A stretch of DNA of 64,000 bases from Opitutales bacterium (GTDB lineage Bacteria; Verrucomicrobiota; Verrucomicrobiia; Opitutales; Coraliomargaritaceae): assembly GCA_018607135.1 (NCBI GenBank), contig JABBCA010000095.1:1-64000 (forward strand), read 5' to 3'. The position numbers were made by a program, and so were the translations under genes. Each line of letters opens with the position of its first letter. Positions within the stretch are counted from its first letter, which is position 1. The notes below the pieces were generated by a model. That model searched no databases. It worked only from the letters and a program-made list of their open reading frames with translations, and was not told the origin of the DNA. Shown one piece after another: positions 1-8,587 of the stretch.

Positions 1-190
1 AGTCAAGGAGTGTCTTGGGACGCGCTCGATGCTTCGCATAGAAGCACGTGCTACAGCTAATCACGGGTTCATTAGCCCTTGTATTTATAATTAGGTAACT
101 GGGAAGACAGTTGCCCCCAACTGCCGCCCACCGTCACGGCCCCTGATACGAACGGCAACTGGGGGCAGTCGCCCTCCCCGCAGAATTCCA
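1..190. repeat. Gene-free left edge with GC-rich inverted repeats
   Basis: I see no gene here. Positions 104-175 hold two small hairpins and a larger imperfect inverted repeat. CAGTTG-CCCC-CAACTG lies at 108-123. The segment GGCAACTGGGGGCAG at 154-168 is, read in reverse complement, nearly the same as TTGCCCCCAACTGCC at 111-125 (13 of 15 positions). The stretch could be an extragenic palindromic element or a remnant. A single copy in the window cannot decide this. Confidence 0.4.
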
Positions 191-193
191 GAC

Positions 194-222
194 AAAAAAG
201 CGGCTCATTTCTGAGCCGCTTT
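194..222 (-). terminator. Rho-independent terminator of the DUF4126 gene
   Basis: An 11-bp perfect stem (AAAGCGGCTCA / TGAGCCGCTTT) with a 4-nt loop. Read on the minus strand it is followed by a run of six T. It lies 13 bp beyond the stop codon of the DUF4126 gene, as expected for an intrinsic terminator. Confidence 0.85.
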
Positions 223-234
223 CGCTAAAGATAT

Positions 235-885
235 CTAAGTCGCCTCGGGAGGAGGCATGACTTGAGTGGTCGGTTGATTTTTTTTCGCAGCGCGTCTCTT
301 GAAGAAACGGAAGAACGTGCGGAGCACGAAATAAAGAAGAAAAATCACAAGAACTCCGGCAAGAAGCGGAATGAGGATTGCTAGACCTGCGGTTAAAATC
401 GAGCCACCGAGTTCGGCAGTCGAAACCACTGGATTTCCGATACCTCCGGTGGTTGCCGTTGAAGTGCCACGTGTGATCACCGATGCTCCTTGCACCAGAC
501 CTGCAGTGCCTCCACCAGCGATTGTGGATAGTATCCACTTAAAGGACCCGTCACCCATAAAATCAGGCATCATCGCGCCAGAAATCAAGGTGCCGGCTGC
601 GATCGCCATAGGAGTGGCAATCGTATCCAGAGCGTTGTCCAACCATGGAATGTAATAACTTCCGATTTCGACTGCGGTGGCGACACCAAGCGCGATCGTT
701 ACGATATCACTCCCCAACCAACTGTTCTCTCCGAGGATTTCTTGAACATTAAAACCCATTCCAACGAGATCTGCCTCAAAACCAGTGTTTGCCGCGAGAC
801 TCGCGATAAATAAAGGAACAAACACACGAAAACCGCAGGCAGCGGCAAGGCCGACTCCTGCAAAAATTGCCATCATTTCATTCAT
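235..885 (-). CDS. DUF4126 family membrane protein
   Basis: This 216-residue protein matches the DUF4126 family of small bacterial integral membrane proteins, whose function is unknown. It opens with MNEMMAIFAGVGLAAACGF, a hydrophobic and glycine/alanine-rich stretch. Further hydrophobic segments lie around residues 60-80, 90-115 and 165-190, and the tail is basic and proline-rich (RRAAKKNQ, then MPPPEAT). The start at 885 fits the family; the Met codons at residues 4 and 5 are alternatives. It is a single-gene unit with its own terminator and lies downstream of a MscS-like gene on the same strand, which has a separate terminator. The family call is fairly secure, and no function should be read into it. 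Confidence 0.75.
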   Translation of the reverse strand: MNEMMAIFAGVGLAAACGFRVFVPLFIASLAANTGFEADLVGMGFNVQEILGENSWLGSDIVTIALGVATAVEIGSYYIPWLDNALDTIATPMAIAAGTLISGAMMPDFMGDGSFKWILSTIAGGGTAGLVQGASVITRGTSTATTGGIGNPVVSTAELGGSILTAGLAILIPLLAGVLVIFLLYFVLRTFFRFFKRRAAKKNQPTTQVMPPPEAT

Positions 886-985
886 AATAGATACGTAGGT
901 TAGCGCCTTACGACCGCAGTTGGAAGCTTAGAGTTCCCTACTATACGCCTATCGATTTCAGCAAGCCACTTGCGACTTCGACAAA

Positions 986-1016
986 AAAACCTAGGGCACA
1001 GAAGGCCCTAGGTTTT
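986..1016 (-). terminator. Rho-independent terminator of the MscS-like gene
   Basis: A 12-bp perfect stem (AAAACCTAGGGC / GCCCTAGGTTTT) with a 7-nt loop, followed on the minus strand by a T run. It lies 30 bp past the stop of the gene ending at 1047. Confidence 0.88.
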
Positions 1017-1046
1017 GATAGAAATCAGACTACTGCTTGGAATCGG

Positions 1047-2228
1047 TTATGAATCTTTGCGGAATTTGCTAAGGATATACTCCATTTGTTTGCCCGCCGC
1101 TTCGCGACCTCCAAGTCCAAAGGAGAGTGCCACTGCAATCGCTATCGCGCCCAATGAGAGGCCAAAAGCAAGATGCACGATTGTATCGGCAATGCCCATT
1201 GCATTGAGACCAATCGCAAGCACCAGTGCTAAAATCGCATAGCGTGCGATCGTCGCGAGCGCTGCGTTGTTTTCTCCTTGGCTGAGTAGCTTATGCGCCA
1301 GATTCGCAAAATAGTTGCCCACCGCGAGAATAAGTAGACCGAGCACGATCTGTCCACCAAGCACAAGTAAGTCGCTGAGCACGCTCGCAATCTCTACCAT
1401 GTTGAGCTTTTCCAAAGCGGAAATGACTGCGGTGAACATGATAAAGAAAAAGACGACACTGCCAGTGAGTTTCGAAAGTGAAAAATCTTCACCCACAACA
1501 GGTGCGAGGCCAAGCTTAGCGGGCAATTGATCTGCACCGATGTTTTTAAGAAGCTCTACGAGCATTGACACGACAAACTTACCAACAAGGAAGAAGACCG
1601 CGATAATGATGCCTGCACCAATGATCTCGGGAATGGCTGCCAACAATTCGTTGAGCATACCTGTAGCGGGATCAGAGATCGCTGACATCTCTAAAGCATC
1701 CAAGGCCACAATCAAAATCGGCACAAAAATGAAGAGGAAAACCAATTGCTGAACTAACTTAGAGAGGCTGATATTTTCACCGAGCCCTATTTTTTTTGAG
1801 AGCACATCAATACCTTTCGCGGCAGCTCCTACGACAGCAGAAACAATACGCGCAATAATGAAACCTGCAAAACCAATGACCCCTGCAGCAATCAAATTAG
1901 GAATGTATGAGACGAACTCATCAAACATATCTTGAAGCGGAGCGAGCACATCATTGATGCCCAAAACACTCAGCACTAGAAGCAGCACGAAGAGCAGTGC
2001 TAAATAATAGACAAACGTCGCAATCGGACCTTCGACCTTAAGCGTTTGCTCACGGTCTTTATTAATTCGCTCGTCTACTTTGATTTTACCCAACAGATAC
2101 GCCACGCCTTTACGCACGGCTCCTGCGAGAATGATACCCAGTATTAAAACGATTAACGCGGCAATTGCGTTAGGCATGAATGAACCCAGTTTTTCTAAAA
2201 ACGGGGAAAGGAAGCTATTTTCTGACAT
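1047..2228 (-). CDS. MscS-related protein made of repeated conserved TM helices
   Basis: This 393-residue, very hydrophobic protein is built from about four related units. Each has an amphipathic lead-in followed by a long helix, for example FMPNAIAALIVLILGIILA at the start and YIPNLIAAGVIGFAGFIIA later. This is the 'conserved TM helix' repeat often annotated as mechanosensitive ion channel. The last membrane segment (LGAIAIAVALSFGLGGREA) resembles the pore helix of MscS channels. The protein then ends within about 15 residues, so the cytoplasmic beta domain of true MscS is absent. A role in osmotic or membrane-tension response is inferred from family only. The gene is monocistronic and has a strong terminator. 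Confidence 0.72.
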   Translation of the reverse strand: MSENSFLSPFLEKLGSFMPNAIAALIVLILGIILAGAVRKGVAYLLGKIKVDERINKDREQTLKVEGPIATFVYYLALLFVLLLVLSVLGINDVLAPLQDMFDEFVSYIPNLIAAGVIGFAGFIIARIVSAVVGAAAKGIDVLSKKIGLGENISLSKLVQQLVFLFIFVPILIVALDALEMSAISDPATGMLNELLAAIPEIIGAGIIIAVFFLVGKFVVSMLVELLKNIGADQLPAKLGLAPVVGEDFSLSKLTGSVVFFFIMFTAVISALEKLNMVEIASVLSDLLVLGGQIVLGLLILAVGNYFANLAHKLLSQGENNAALATIARYAILALVLAIGLNAMGIADTIVHLAFGLSLGAIAIAVALSFGLGGREAAGKQMEYILSKFRKDS

Positions 2229-2338
2229 AATTTGTATCGTGGTTAGTATTTTCTATAGTGATCCGCACACTTAGCACATACAGATAAGAGAAAAAGTATC
2301 TAATAATCAACTAGATAGCTAAAATCAGTTATAGAGCT

Positions 2339-5302
2339 CTATGCGGACTGCTGAAGCTCGGCCGCTTCGACAATCTTGACGTAAATCTCATCGACTGGCA
2401 TCTGCGCGAGTTCACGTGTCGAGATACGAGCGATGTTGAGCTTTGGAAGTGTTTCCAATGACTCGGAGAGACAGACATCGCGATTGGCTTCTACTTCCTC
2501 AACACGATCAATAGGCGTGAAATGAGGTGCCGAATTTAAGACCTGCGGGTGTTCTTTGACCAATTTGATGATCGCTTTCACCGCATCTGCAAAACGGTCG
2601 AGCTCTGCTTTCGTGTAGCTCTCTGTGGGCTCAATCATGAGGCCGAGCGGCTCAGGCCATGCCACCGTCGGCGCGTGGAAGCCAAAATCGAGGAAGAGCT
2701 TACCAATGCGAGGCGCAGCATCGGTCTTGCGTAGGCCAACCGACTCCAAAGCGCCGAAGTCTTCTGGTTTCAGCGTCAAAATAAATTCGTGCATGCGCGG
2801 CTCGCTATCGGAACCTGCTGGCAGCGTCGCGTAGTCGCTTTCCATTTGCTTGTGTAAATAGCGTGCGCTGAGCACTGCCATAGCCGACATGCGACGCACA
2901 CCCTCTTTGCCAAGGCGTAGCAAATAAGTATAACAGCGCACCTTGTGGGCAAAATTACCCCAGTGTCGGTGGAAAGAGCCGATTGATTTCTCAGCTTTGA
3001 CTGGACGGTAAAGCTCACCGTCAAACTCAATTTGATGGCCTGGCAAATATGGCAATAGTAAGTCACTCACCGCGACCATCGCATCCCCTGGCCCCCCGCC
3101 TCCGTGCGGAATCGTCCACGTCTTGTGTAAATTATTGTGCACCGCATCGACGCCGAGCGCACCGAGATCCACCCAGCCCGCGATTGCGTTCATGTTGGCA
3201 CCATCCATGTAAACGAGGCCGCCAACCGCGTGAATTTTCTCAGCAATCTCTTTAAAGGAGGTCTCAAAAATACCGCTCGTATTGGGATTGGTAATCATGA
3301 TGCCTGCAATGCGGTTACCATACTCTTCGATACGACGATCCAAATCTTCGTTGAGCACGCGGCCCGCAACATCGGCTTCGAGATAGACGATCTTCCCCTT
3401 CTTACCTGCAAATCCAGCCATGGTTGCAGTGGCGAAATTGGTGCCGTGCGCAGAGCGAGGGATCAATACCACATCACGCACTTGGTTGCGATCACGGTGA
3501 TAGGCTTGAAATAGTTTAAGGCCGACGAGCTCACCTTGAGCACCCGCAAGCGGCTGAGTCGTGACCCCCGCAAGACCAGTGATTTTCTTAAACCACTCTT
3601 GAGTTTCGTGTAGCACATAGAGGCAACCCTGCGCGTCTTCAACCGGCGCTTGTGGGTGCACATCGGTAAAACCTGGAAGGCTGGCGGCCCAGTCGTTTAC
3701 CATCGGATTGTATTTCATGGTGCAGGAACCGAGTGGATAGCACCCATCGTCTGGGCTGACATTGAGATCGCCTAGCTTGGTGTAATACTCGACCACCTCT
3801 TCAGCGGAATACCTTGGCAGGCCTGGTGCGCTGGAACGCAGCCCACTCTCATTGACTGAGTTCAGCGTTGCAGAGACAGCGGAGGCGGAGCCAAAGATCG
3901 ATGCAAAGACTTCGACTAGACCTGCGAGATCTTGATCTCTATTTGAGAATGACAGCTTAAGTAATTGACGCTCCCCGGCGATTCGATCGGAAACGTCTGC
4001 ACCTGCGAGAATACCTTTCGCGCGCGCAGCGGCCATGAGTTCAGCGACTGGTCTAGAAAGCGAAAGGGTCAACTCGTGAAAGCTCACACTGCCAGAAAAT
4101 GCTAAATCGACACCGTGGAATGCAGTGAGTGCCTCGACCGCCTCAGCTAAACGAGCACGGATCGTCGATAAAATCGATTCCAGTCCTGGGTCTCCTCGCT
4201 CCAATAATGCAGCGCCGACGAGTGTCGCAACAAAGGCTTGGTTGGAGCAAATATTGGAAGTCGCTTTGTCTTTGCGAATATGTTGCTCACGAGTCGAAAG
4301 CACACCCACACGGCATTCACGACCAGAGCAGTCTTTAGCCTTTCCGATAAAGCGCCCTGGCGCCGCGCGCACGCCATTGCGATCTTTGCTCGAAAAACGC
4401 ACCCCAAAGAGACCCAGCCCTGGGCCACCAAAATTCGGTGCCAGTGCAAAATGCTGCGCCTCGCCAACGATGATATCAACGCCCGCCTCACCAAACTTAG
4501 AAGGCGGCTTCAAGCCTCCCTTAGCGAGCAATAATGGATCAATCACCGCGACTGACTTTACTTTCAACTCTGCAGCGTAGTCAGTCAGCTCATCCGCGGA
4601 TTCCAAAAGACCAAACGTATTTACCTGCGGAAACACGATCACCGCGAGTCGATCCACGGCACTCTCAGCGGCAGATTTGAGGGCCGCCATGTCAATACAT
4701 CCAGTCGCCGCATCTGCAGGCACACGAATCAATTCCACCTCAGTCTCTTCAGAGAGCGTGGCCAACACCTCGAGATCCCCTGGATATAAGGTCTCTGGAA
4801 TGATCGCAGCGGTTTTTTTGCGACTCATGCGGATCGCGGCACAAATACCTTCAAAAATCGAAGTCGAACGATCGTAGAGGGATGCGTTCACCGCCTCAAA
4901 GCCGGTGAGTCGCGCCATCGAACACTGATAGATCCAGTGTGCGATCAATGTGCCTTGGCTGAGCTCTGGCTGATAGGGCGTGTAGGCGGTCGTCATGTTG
5001 CGAATGTCGCAAACAGGTCCGACCACCGGGGATGGCTCCAAGTCGAGCACCCCGTCGCCTAGAAAACTACTGCCGATCTGATTCTTCTCCGAAATTTCCT
5101 GAAGCCGTGTCTTCAGGGCTTGATAATCGAGCTCCTCTGGCAGATCGGGGGCTTGAGCAAACAGCACTTCTTCGGGGATATGGTCGAAGAGTTCCTTAAA
5201 TGAGCCCTTACCGATAGTCGCCAACATTTGCTCAATATCAGCATCCGTTGCAGGGATGTAGTGGCGGGCGTGTTCACGAAGATCGGTCGATGGACTGGAC
5301 AT
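2339..5302 (-). CDS. gcvP: Glycine dehydrogenase (decarboxylating), P-protein with PA and PB halves fused
   Basis: This is the pyridoxal-phosphate P-protein of the glycine cleavage system. It decarboxylates glycine and passes the aminomethyl group to lipoyl-GcvH. At 987 residues it has full fused length, but both halves look like the two-subunit type. The N-terminus (ARHYIPATDADIEQML, then TAYTPYQPELSQG) follows GcvPA, and the second half from about residue 490 (CYPLGSCTMKYNP) follows GcvPB. The PLP lysine is Lys727 in HNNLHKTW, followed by PHGGGGPG. It is transcribed divergently from gcvT across a 157-bp gap. No gcvH or glycine riboswitch is visible here. Function is secure. Confidence 0.95.
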   Translation of the reverse strand: MSSPSTDLREHARHYIPATDADIEQMLATIGKGSFKELFDHIPEEVLFAQAPDLPEELDYQALKTRLQEISEKNQIGSSFLGDGVLDLEPSPVVGPVCDIRNMTTAYTPYQPELSQGTLIAHWIYQCSMARLTGFEAVNASLYDRSTSIFEGICAAIRMSRKKTAAIIPETLYPGDLEVLATLSEETEVELIRVPADAATGCIDMAALKSAAESAVDRLAVIVFPQVNTFGLLESADELTDYAAELKVKSVAVIDPLLLAKGGLKPPSKFGEAGVDIIVGEAQHFALAPNFGGPGLGLFGVRFSSKDRNGVRAAPGRFIGKAKDCSGRECRVGVLSTREQHIRKDKATSNICSNQAFVATLVGAALLERGDPGLESILSTIRARLAEAVEALTAFHGVDLAFSGSVSFHELTLSLSRPVAELMAAARAKGILAGADVSDRIAGERQLLKLSFSNRDQDLAGLVEVFASIFGSASAVSATLNSVNESGLRSSAPGLPRYSAEEVVEYYTKLGDLNVSPDDGCYPLGSCTMKYNPMVNDWAASLPGFTDVHPQAPVEDAQGCLYVLHETQEWFKKITGLAGVTTQPLAGAQGELVGLKLFQAYHRDRNQVRDVVLIPRSAHGTNFATATMAGFAGKKGKIVYLEADVAGRVLNEDLDRRIEEYGNRIAGIMITNPNTSGIFETSFKEIAEKIHAVGGLVYMDGANMNAIAGWVDLGALGVDAVHNNLHKTWTIPHGGGGPGDAMVAVSDLLLPYLPGHQIEFDGELYRPVKAEKSIGSFHRHWGNFAHKVRCYTYLLRLGKEGVRRMSAMAVLSARYLHKQMESDYATLPAGSDSEPRMHEFILTLKPEDFGALESVGLRKTDAAPRIGKLFLDFGFHAPTVAWPEPLGLMIEPTESYTKAELDRFADAVKAIIKLVKEHPQVLNSAPHFTPIDRVEEVEANRDVCLSESLETLPKLNIARISTRELAQMPVDEIYVKIVEAAELQQSA

Positions 5303-5459
5303 GGGAATAATGTATTTCAGGAAAATGTAACGTGCAGATCAAAAAATGAATTGATCGAATTAGTTAGTTGCCAGACAAAGCCTGTCTTATTGCATCGCAA
5401 GTATCTTTGCTCGATTTATACGAAATACTCTTTGCAGCAAGGAGTAGACCACTTTCCAA
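5303..5459. promoter_or_regulatory. Divergent gcvP/gcvT control region
   Basis: This 157-bp gap must hold the promoters of both gcvP (minus) and gcvT (plus). I see one short palindrome, AGACA-AAGCC-TGTCT at 5373-5387, that could be an operator. I find no convincing -35/-10 pair and no glycine-riboswitch fold. The region is called by position only. Confidence 0.4.
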
Positions 5460-6542
5460 ATGCTAGAAATACCACTTCACAATTTTCATGCCGAACAAGG
5501 CGCACGCTTCGTCAACTTCGGCGGTTGGAACATGCCGGTGCAATACACCAGTATTCTCGAAGAACATAAAGCGGTGCGCACCGCTGCGGGCCTATTCGAT
5601 GTCAGCCACATGGGCGAATTTCATGTTTTTGGGGCCGACGCAGCGCTCTTTCTCGATCGCTTGCTCGTCAATGCAGTGGCTAAAGCTCCTTTGGGCAAAG
5701 CGATCTACTCACCAATGTGTATGAGTAACGGTGGCGTCGTGGATGATTTAATCGTCTACCGTATCGAAGAAGACAGTTTCCTAGTCTGCGTAAATGCAAG
5801 TAACATCGAAAAGGACTTCGGCTGGTTTCTCAAACAGGCAGAACGCTGGGGGTTCGATGTCGAGATAGAGGATCATTCAGACGAATATGCCCTACTTGCG
5901 CTCCAAGGCCCCCAATCGGAAGCGATACTAACAGAAGTCGGCCTTGAAGGCCTAGCCAGCATCAAGCGATTTTGGCATAAACTCATAGCCTTTTCGGGTG
6001 AAAAGATCCGCGTCTGCCGCACTGGCTACACCGGTGAAGACGGCTTTGAGATTTACAGTTCGCCCAAAGCCGCGGAACAACTCGCGAAGCAAATCCTGAA
6101 GCATGGCGAACCTATGGGTGTAAAGCTCTGTGGTCTAGGCGCTCGCGACAGTCTGCGACTTGAAGCTGGCTTGCCACTTTACGGCCATGAATTAAGCGAC
6201 CACATCACTCCCCTAGAGGCCAGCCTCGACTGGACCGTCAAGCTGGACAAAGACGACTTCATCGGCAAAAACGCGCTCACCGAACAAAAAGAAAACGGTA
6301 TTCCACGCCGCGTGGTCCACTTCAAACTTGAAGGGCGTCGTATTGCACGAGAAGGCACACCCGTGATCAACAAAGCAGGCGAAGCCATCGGTAAAGTGCT
6401 TTCTGGAACCCTGTCACCGATGATCCATTGCCCGATTGGCAGCGCGATCGTGAACAGCGACTCATTGGAAGGCCCCCTTTATGTCGATCTTCGCGGCAAT
6501 CAGCTCGAACTCCAGATTGCAAAGGCACCACTGCACAAGTAA
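5460..6542 (+). CDS. gcvT: Aminomethyltransferase (glycine cleavage T-protein)
   Basis: GcvT takes the aminomethyl group from GcvH, releases ammonia and gives 5,10-methylene-tetrahydrofolate. The 360-residue length is normal. Family signatures run in order: [11 protein letters not shown] near the N-terminus, DVSHMGEF, the [11 protein letters not shown] segment that carries the folate/catalytic Asp, [13 protein letters not shown], and [21 protein letters not shown]. The C-terminal barrel domain is complete. The ATG at 5460 gives [10 protein letters not shown], which matches the usual N-terminus. It faces away from gcvP and the two are probably co-regulated. A small hairpin follows the stop. 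Confidence 0.96.
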   Translation: MLEIPLHNFHAEQGARFVNFGGWNMPVQYTSILEEHKAVRTAAGLFDVSHMGEFHVFGADAALFLDRLLVNAVAKAPLGKAIYSPMCMSNGGVVDDLIVYRIEEDSFLVCVNASNIEKDFGWFLKQAERWGFDVEIEDHSDEYALLALQGPQSEAILTEVGLEGLASIKRFWHKLIAFSGEKIRVCRTGYTGEDGFEIYSSPKAAEQLAKQILKHGEPMGVKLCGLGARDSLRLEAGLPLYGHELSDHITPLEASLDWTVKLDKDDFIGKNALTEQKENGIPRRVVHFKLEGRRIAREGTPVINKAGEAIGKVLSGTLSPMIHCPIGSAIVNSDSLEGPLYVDLRGNQLELQIAKAPLHK

Positions 6543-6954
6543 GTGCATTTGGTTGAGTGCTATCTGTTGATCAGATAGCAAACCCCCGCTCTGATGTAAC
6601 GTCACTACCTAAGGCCAAATTCAGTAAAGTTTGATCCTTATACGTTCGTATTCGGTAGAGCGGTGTGGCCCACACCGCATTCATCCGACGAGTCTGGAGC
6701 TTTCAATCGTGCTGACTGGGCCAGTCAGCGCTACCCGATCAAATATTTTTTCATTCGGTATAAGGCCTATTTACGCCTCTGGTATTGAGGAACATAGGAC
6801 CATCAGTGGGGAAGCGCTGCAAGCATGCCGGCCGTCTCGAATGTTAGAGTCTAAGACACGCTTTATGGACGAACTTGATACACTGCCAAGCAACTCGCTT
6901 AGATGAGGCTCAGGTTTCTAGAGAAGCGAGACCGCCTCGATTTCAATCAGCGGT
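6543..6954. other. 412-bp gene-free stretch with three near-perfect hairpins
   Basis: No ORF here resembles a protein. The stretch holds TGCTATCTG-N5-CAGATAGCA just after gcvT (6558-6580), GCGGTGTGG-C-CCACACCGC (6660-6678) and GCTGACTGG-G-CCAGTCAGC (6711-6729). The last two share the same design: 9-bp arms around one central base. They are bracketed by CGGTAG (about 6653) and CTACCCG (about 6731), which could close an outer stem. A structured RNA, a palindromic repeat element or paired operators are all possible. Confidence 0.45.
6558..6580 (+). terminator. Hairpin downstream of gcvT, possible terminator
   Basis: A 9-bp perfect stem (TGCTATCTG / CAGATAGCA) with a 5-nt loop, 15 bp past the gcvT stop. 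No T run follows, so it may be a 3'-end stabilising hairpin and not an intrinsic terminator. Confidence 0.45.
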
Positions 6955-8001
6955 TTACTCTACCACAGTATCGGCGCTGGAAGGAGCAGTCGTGTCGACC
7001 GCAGTAATCACCGTATCTTTCTCAGGGCGTGGACGCGTTTTCACCGAAAACTCCAAAAGCTCTTCACCACGTTCTACTTGGACGGATGCGTATTGATTGG
7101 CTCTGGTGAAAAATACTGCGCCTGGCACATCTTCAACTCCAGTGATTTTACGCCCACTGATCGAAAGAATACGGTCGCCTTCAAGCATACCTGCTTCTGC
7201 GGCGGGAGCACCTTCAATCACCTTAGATAATGTAACTGCATTTGAGTCATCGCTGTTGAGACGACTCTTTACCTCGAAACCCATCCAGCTGTGAATGATA
7301 TGACCTGAGAAAAGTAAATCGTCACGCACACGCACCAAGGCATCTGCAGGCAAGCAATAGGACGCATCCAAATCTGGAACGGACGCAACCGTCATCCCGA
7401 TAAAACGCCCATTGATATCAAGAATCGGACAACCGCCCTGCCCAGCTTCAACGGAGATTGAAGTCCGGATATATTCAGTCGGGAAAATCTTATTCCCCAA
7501 CTTCTTCTCCGCACCTGTAAAAATACCCATTGAGGGAGAGGGATCAAAATCCAGTGGACATGCGATGGCGACCGCAATGGAGCCCAAAGGCGGTCGCGCT
7601 ACGGTAGTGTCGATCGAAATAATCGAAAACTCCTTTGGCGGCTGAATGACTTTGAGCACTGAGACATTCGTCAAGCGGTCATGCCCCACTGGCTCGGTTG
7701 CAAATTGGTGGCCTTTATATTCGATCCAAACACGCTCTGCACCTGCAGCTCGACTGGCACTAACCATGACATGGCCTTCTTTACTGATAAAGAATCCTGT
7801 GCCGACCCGCAACATGACTGCCTTCTTGCCGTCTTTTTCTGGCCCCGTGTAGGCGGCCTTTACGCGGACAATCGAATCCTTATTTTGCTCAAAAACCTGT
7901 ATCAAGCGCTGCTGAAGAGCCAACGCATCAGCCGAGCTCCCCGAAGCGGAAAATGTGCAGAAGCTAAGTAGGACGAAAACCCAACCGAAACGGAGAAACA
8001 T
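6955..8001 (-). CDS. HtrA-like pseudoprotease with PDZ domain, catalytic triad lost
   Basis: The 348-residue protein starts with a signal peptide (FGWVFVLLSFCTFSASGSS). It then has an S1C/HtrA-type trypsin fold from about residue 40 to 230 and one PDZ domain from about 238 to 330 (GAPAAEAGMLEGDRILSI). Aligned to DegP, each catalytic residue is replaced: His by Ser83 (GHVMVSASR), Asp by Asn112 (NVSVLKV), and Ser by Gly189 in GQGGCP where the family has GNSGG. It should therefore not cleave peptides by the serine mechanism. It is the last gene of an operon with an ECF sigma factor and a putative anti-sigma protein, 8 bp after the latter, so a sensing or scaffolding role in the periplasm is plausible. 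Confidence 0.85.
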   Translation of the reverse strand: MFLRFGWVFVLLSFCTFSASGSSADALALQQRLIQVFEQNKDSIVRVKAAYTGPEKDGKKAVMLRVGTGFFISKEGHVMVSASRAAGAERVWIEYKGHQFATEPVGHDRLTNVSVLKVIQPPKEFSIISIDTTVARPPLGSIAVAIACPLDFDPSPSMGIFTGAEKKLGNKIFPTEYIRTSISVEAGQGGCPILDINGRFIGMTVASVPDLDASYCLPADALVRVRDDLLFSGHIIHSWMGFEVKSRLNSDDSNAVTLSKVIEGAPAAEAGMLEGDRILSISGRKITGVEDVPGAVFFTRANQYASVQVERGEELLEFSVKTRPRPEKDTVITAVDTTAPSSADTVVE

Positions 8002-8009
8002 ACAAAAGA

Positions 8010-8558
8010 CTAGTAAACAAGAGTCGTAGCGACACCCGTGCTACCGAAAGAAGGGCGAGAAGACGCTGCATCCGAAGAATAATCCGCATCCATCGCCAAC
8101 TGAAAGCCTTCCATTCCAAAATCACGTGTAAATGACGCATCATTCGATTCAATCTCAGCAGAGATCCCTTCAAGTGAATAATCGCGAGTCGCCTCGAGGG
8201 AGGAAACATCCATCTCCGACATTGCCACTTCAACGAGTGGCGCTTCGGCAAATACGACTGAATCTTGGGCAACGGACACCGAGGTGGAGCCAGTTCCGAT
8301 AAATGCGGGGCGAACCACCATCAATGCGAGAAATGCTGCGGCGCAGGCGACTCCGACACTTTGCGTGAAGCGGCCCGATAGCGTGCGCCAGATTTGCAGA
8401 TGCACGGGATCCTTCTTCACGAGCGTCTGTAGCATACGTTGATGCAACTCTTGGTCAAATTGGCCCCAAAACGCTTCGTCTGGACGCTCAGAACGCTTCA
8501 TACGAAGGAGATCTTCAACTTTTACTTCTTTTTGACTGTCGTGTGTGTGGTTTGACAT
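8010..8558 (-). CDS. Single-pass membrane protein, putative anti-sigma factor
   Basis: I do not recognise a named family in this 182-residue protein. It has a charged N-terminal part of about 65 residues (DLLRMKRSERPDEAFWGQFDQ), one transmembrane helix at roughly 68-88 (VGVACAAAFLALMVV), and an acidic, Ser/Asp-rich outer part. This layout, and its place 29 bp after an ECF sigma gene and 8 bp before a periplasmic HtrA-like gene, fit an anti-sigma factor. No zinc-binding HxxxCxxC motif is present, so it is not a classical ZAS protein. The role is inferred from topology and context. Confidence 0.55.
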   Translation of the reverse strand: MSNHTHDSQKEVKVEDLLRMKRSERPDEAFWGQFDQELHQRMLQTLVKKDPVHLQIWRTLSGRFTQSVGVACAAAFLALMVVRPAFIGTGSTSVSVAQDSVVFAEAPLVEVAMSEMDVSSLEATRDYSLEGISAEIESNDASFTRDFGMEGFQLAMDADYSSDAASSRPSFGSTGVATTLVY

Positions 8559-8587
8559 ATTTGAGTATGTTATTTCGCAGGCATCTC

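Noticed and set aside
4125-4580. 151-residue ORF antisense to gcvP
   Set aside because: No family features, and gcvP is intact and well conserved over this stretch.
5303-5459. Glycine riboswitch upstream of gcvT or gcvP
   Set aside because: The gap is only 157 bp for two divergent genes and I could not find the conserved aptamer core on either strand.
6631-6906. 91-residue ORF in the gene-free stretch after gcvT
   Set aside because: It runs through strong palindromes, has no hydrophobic or domain pattern and no plausible ribosome site.
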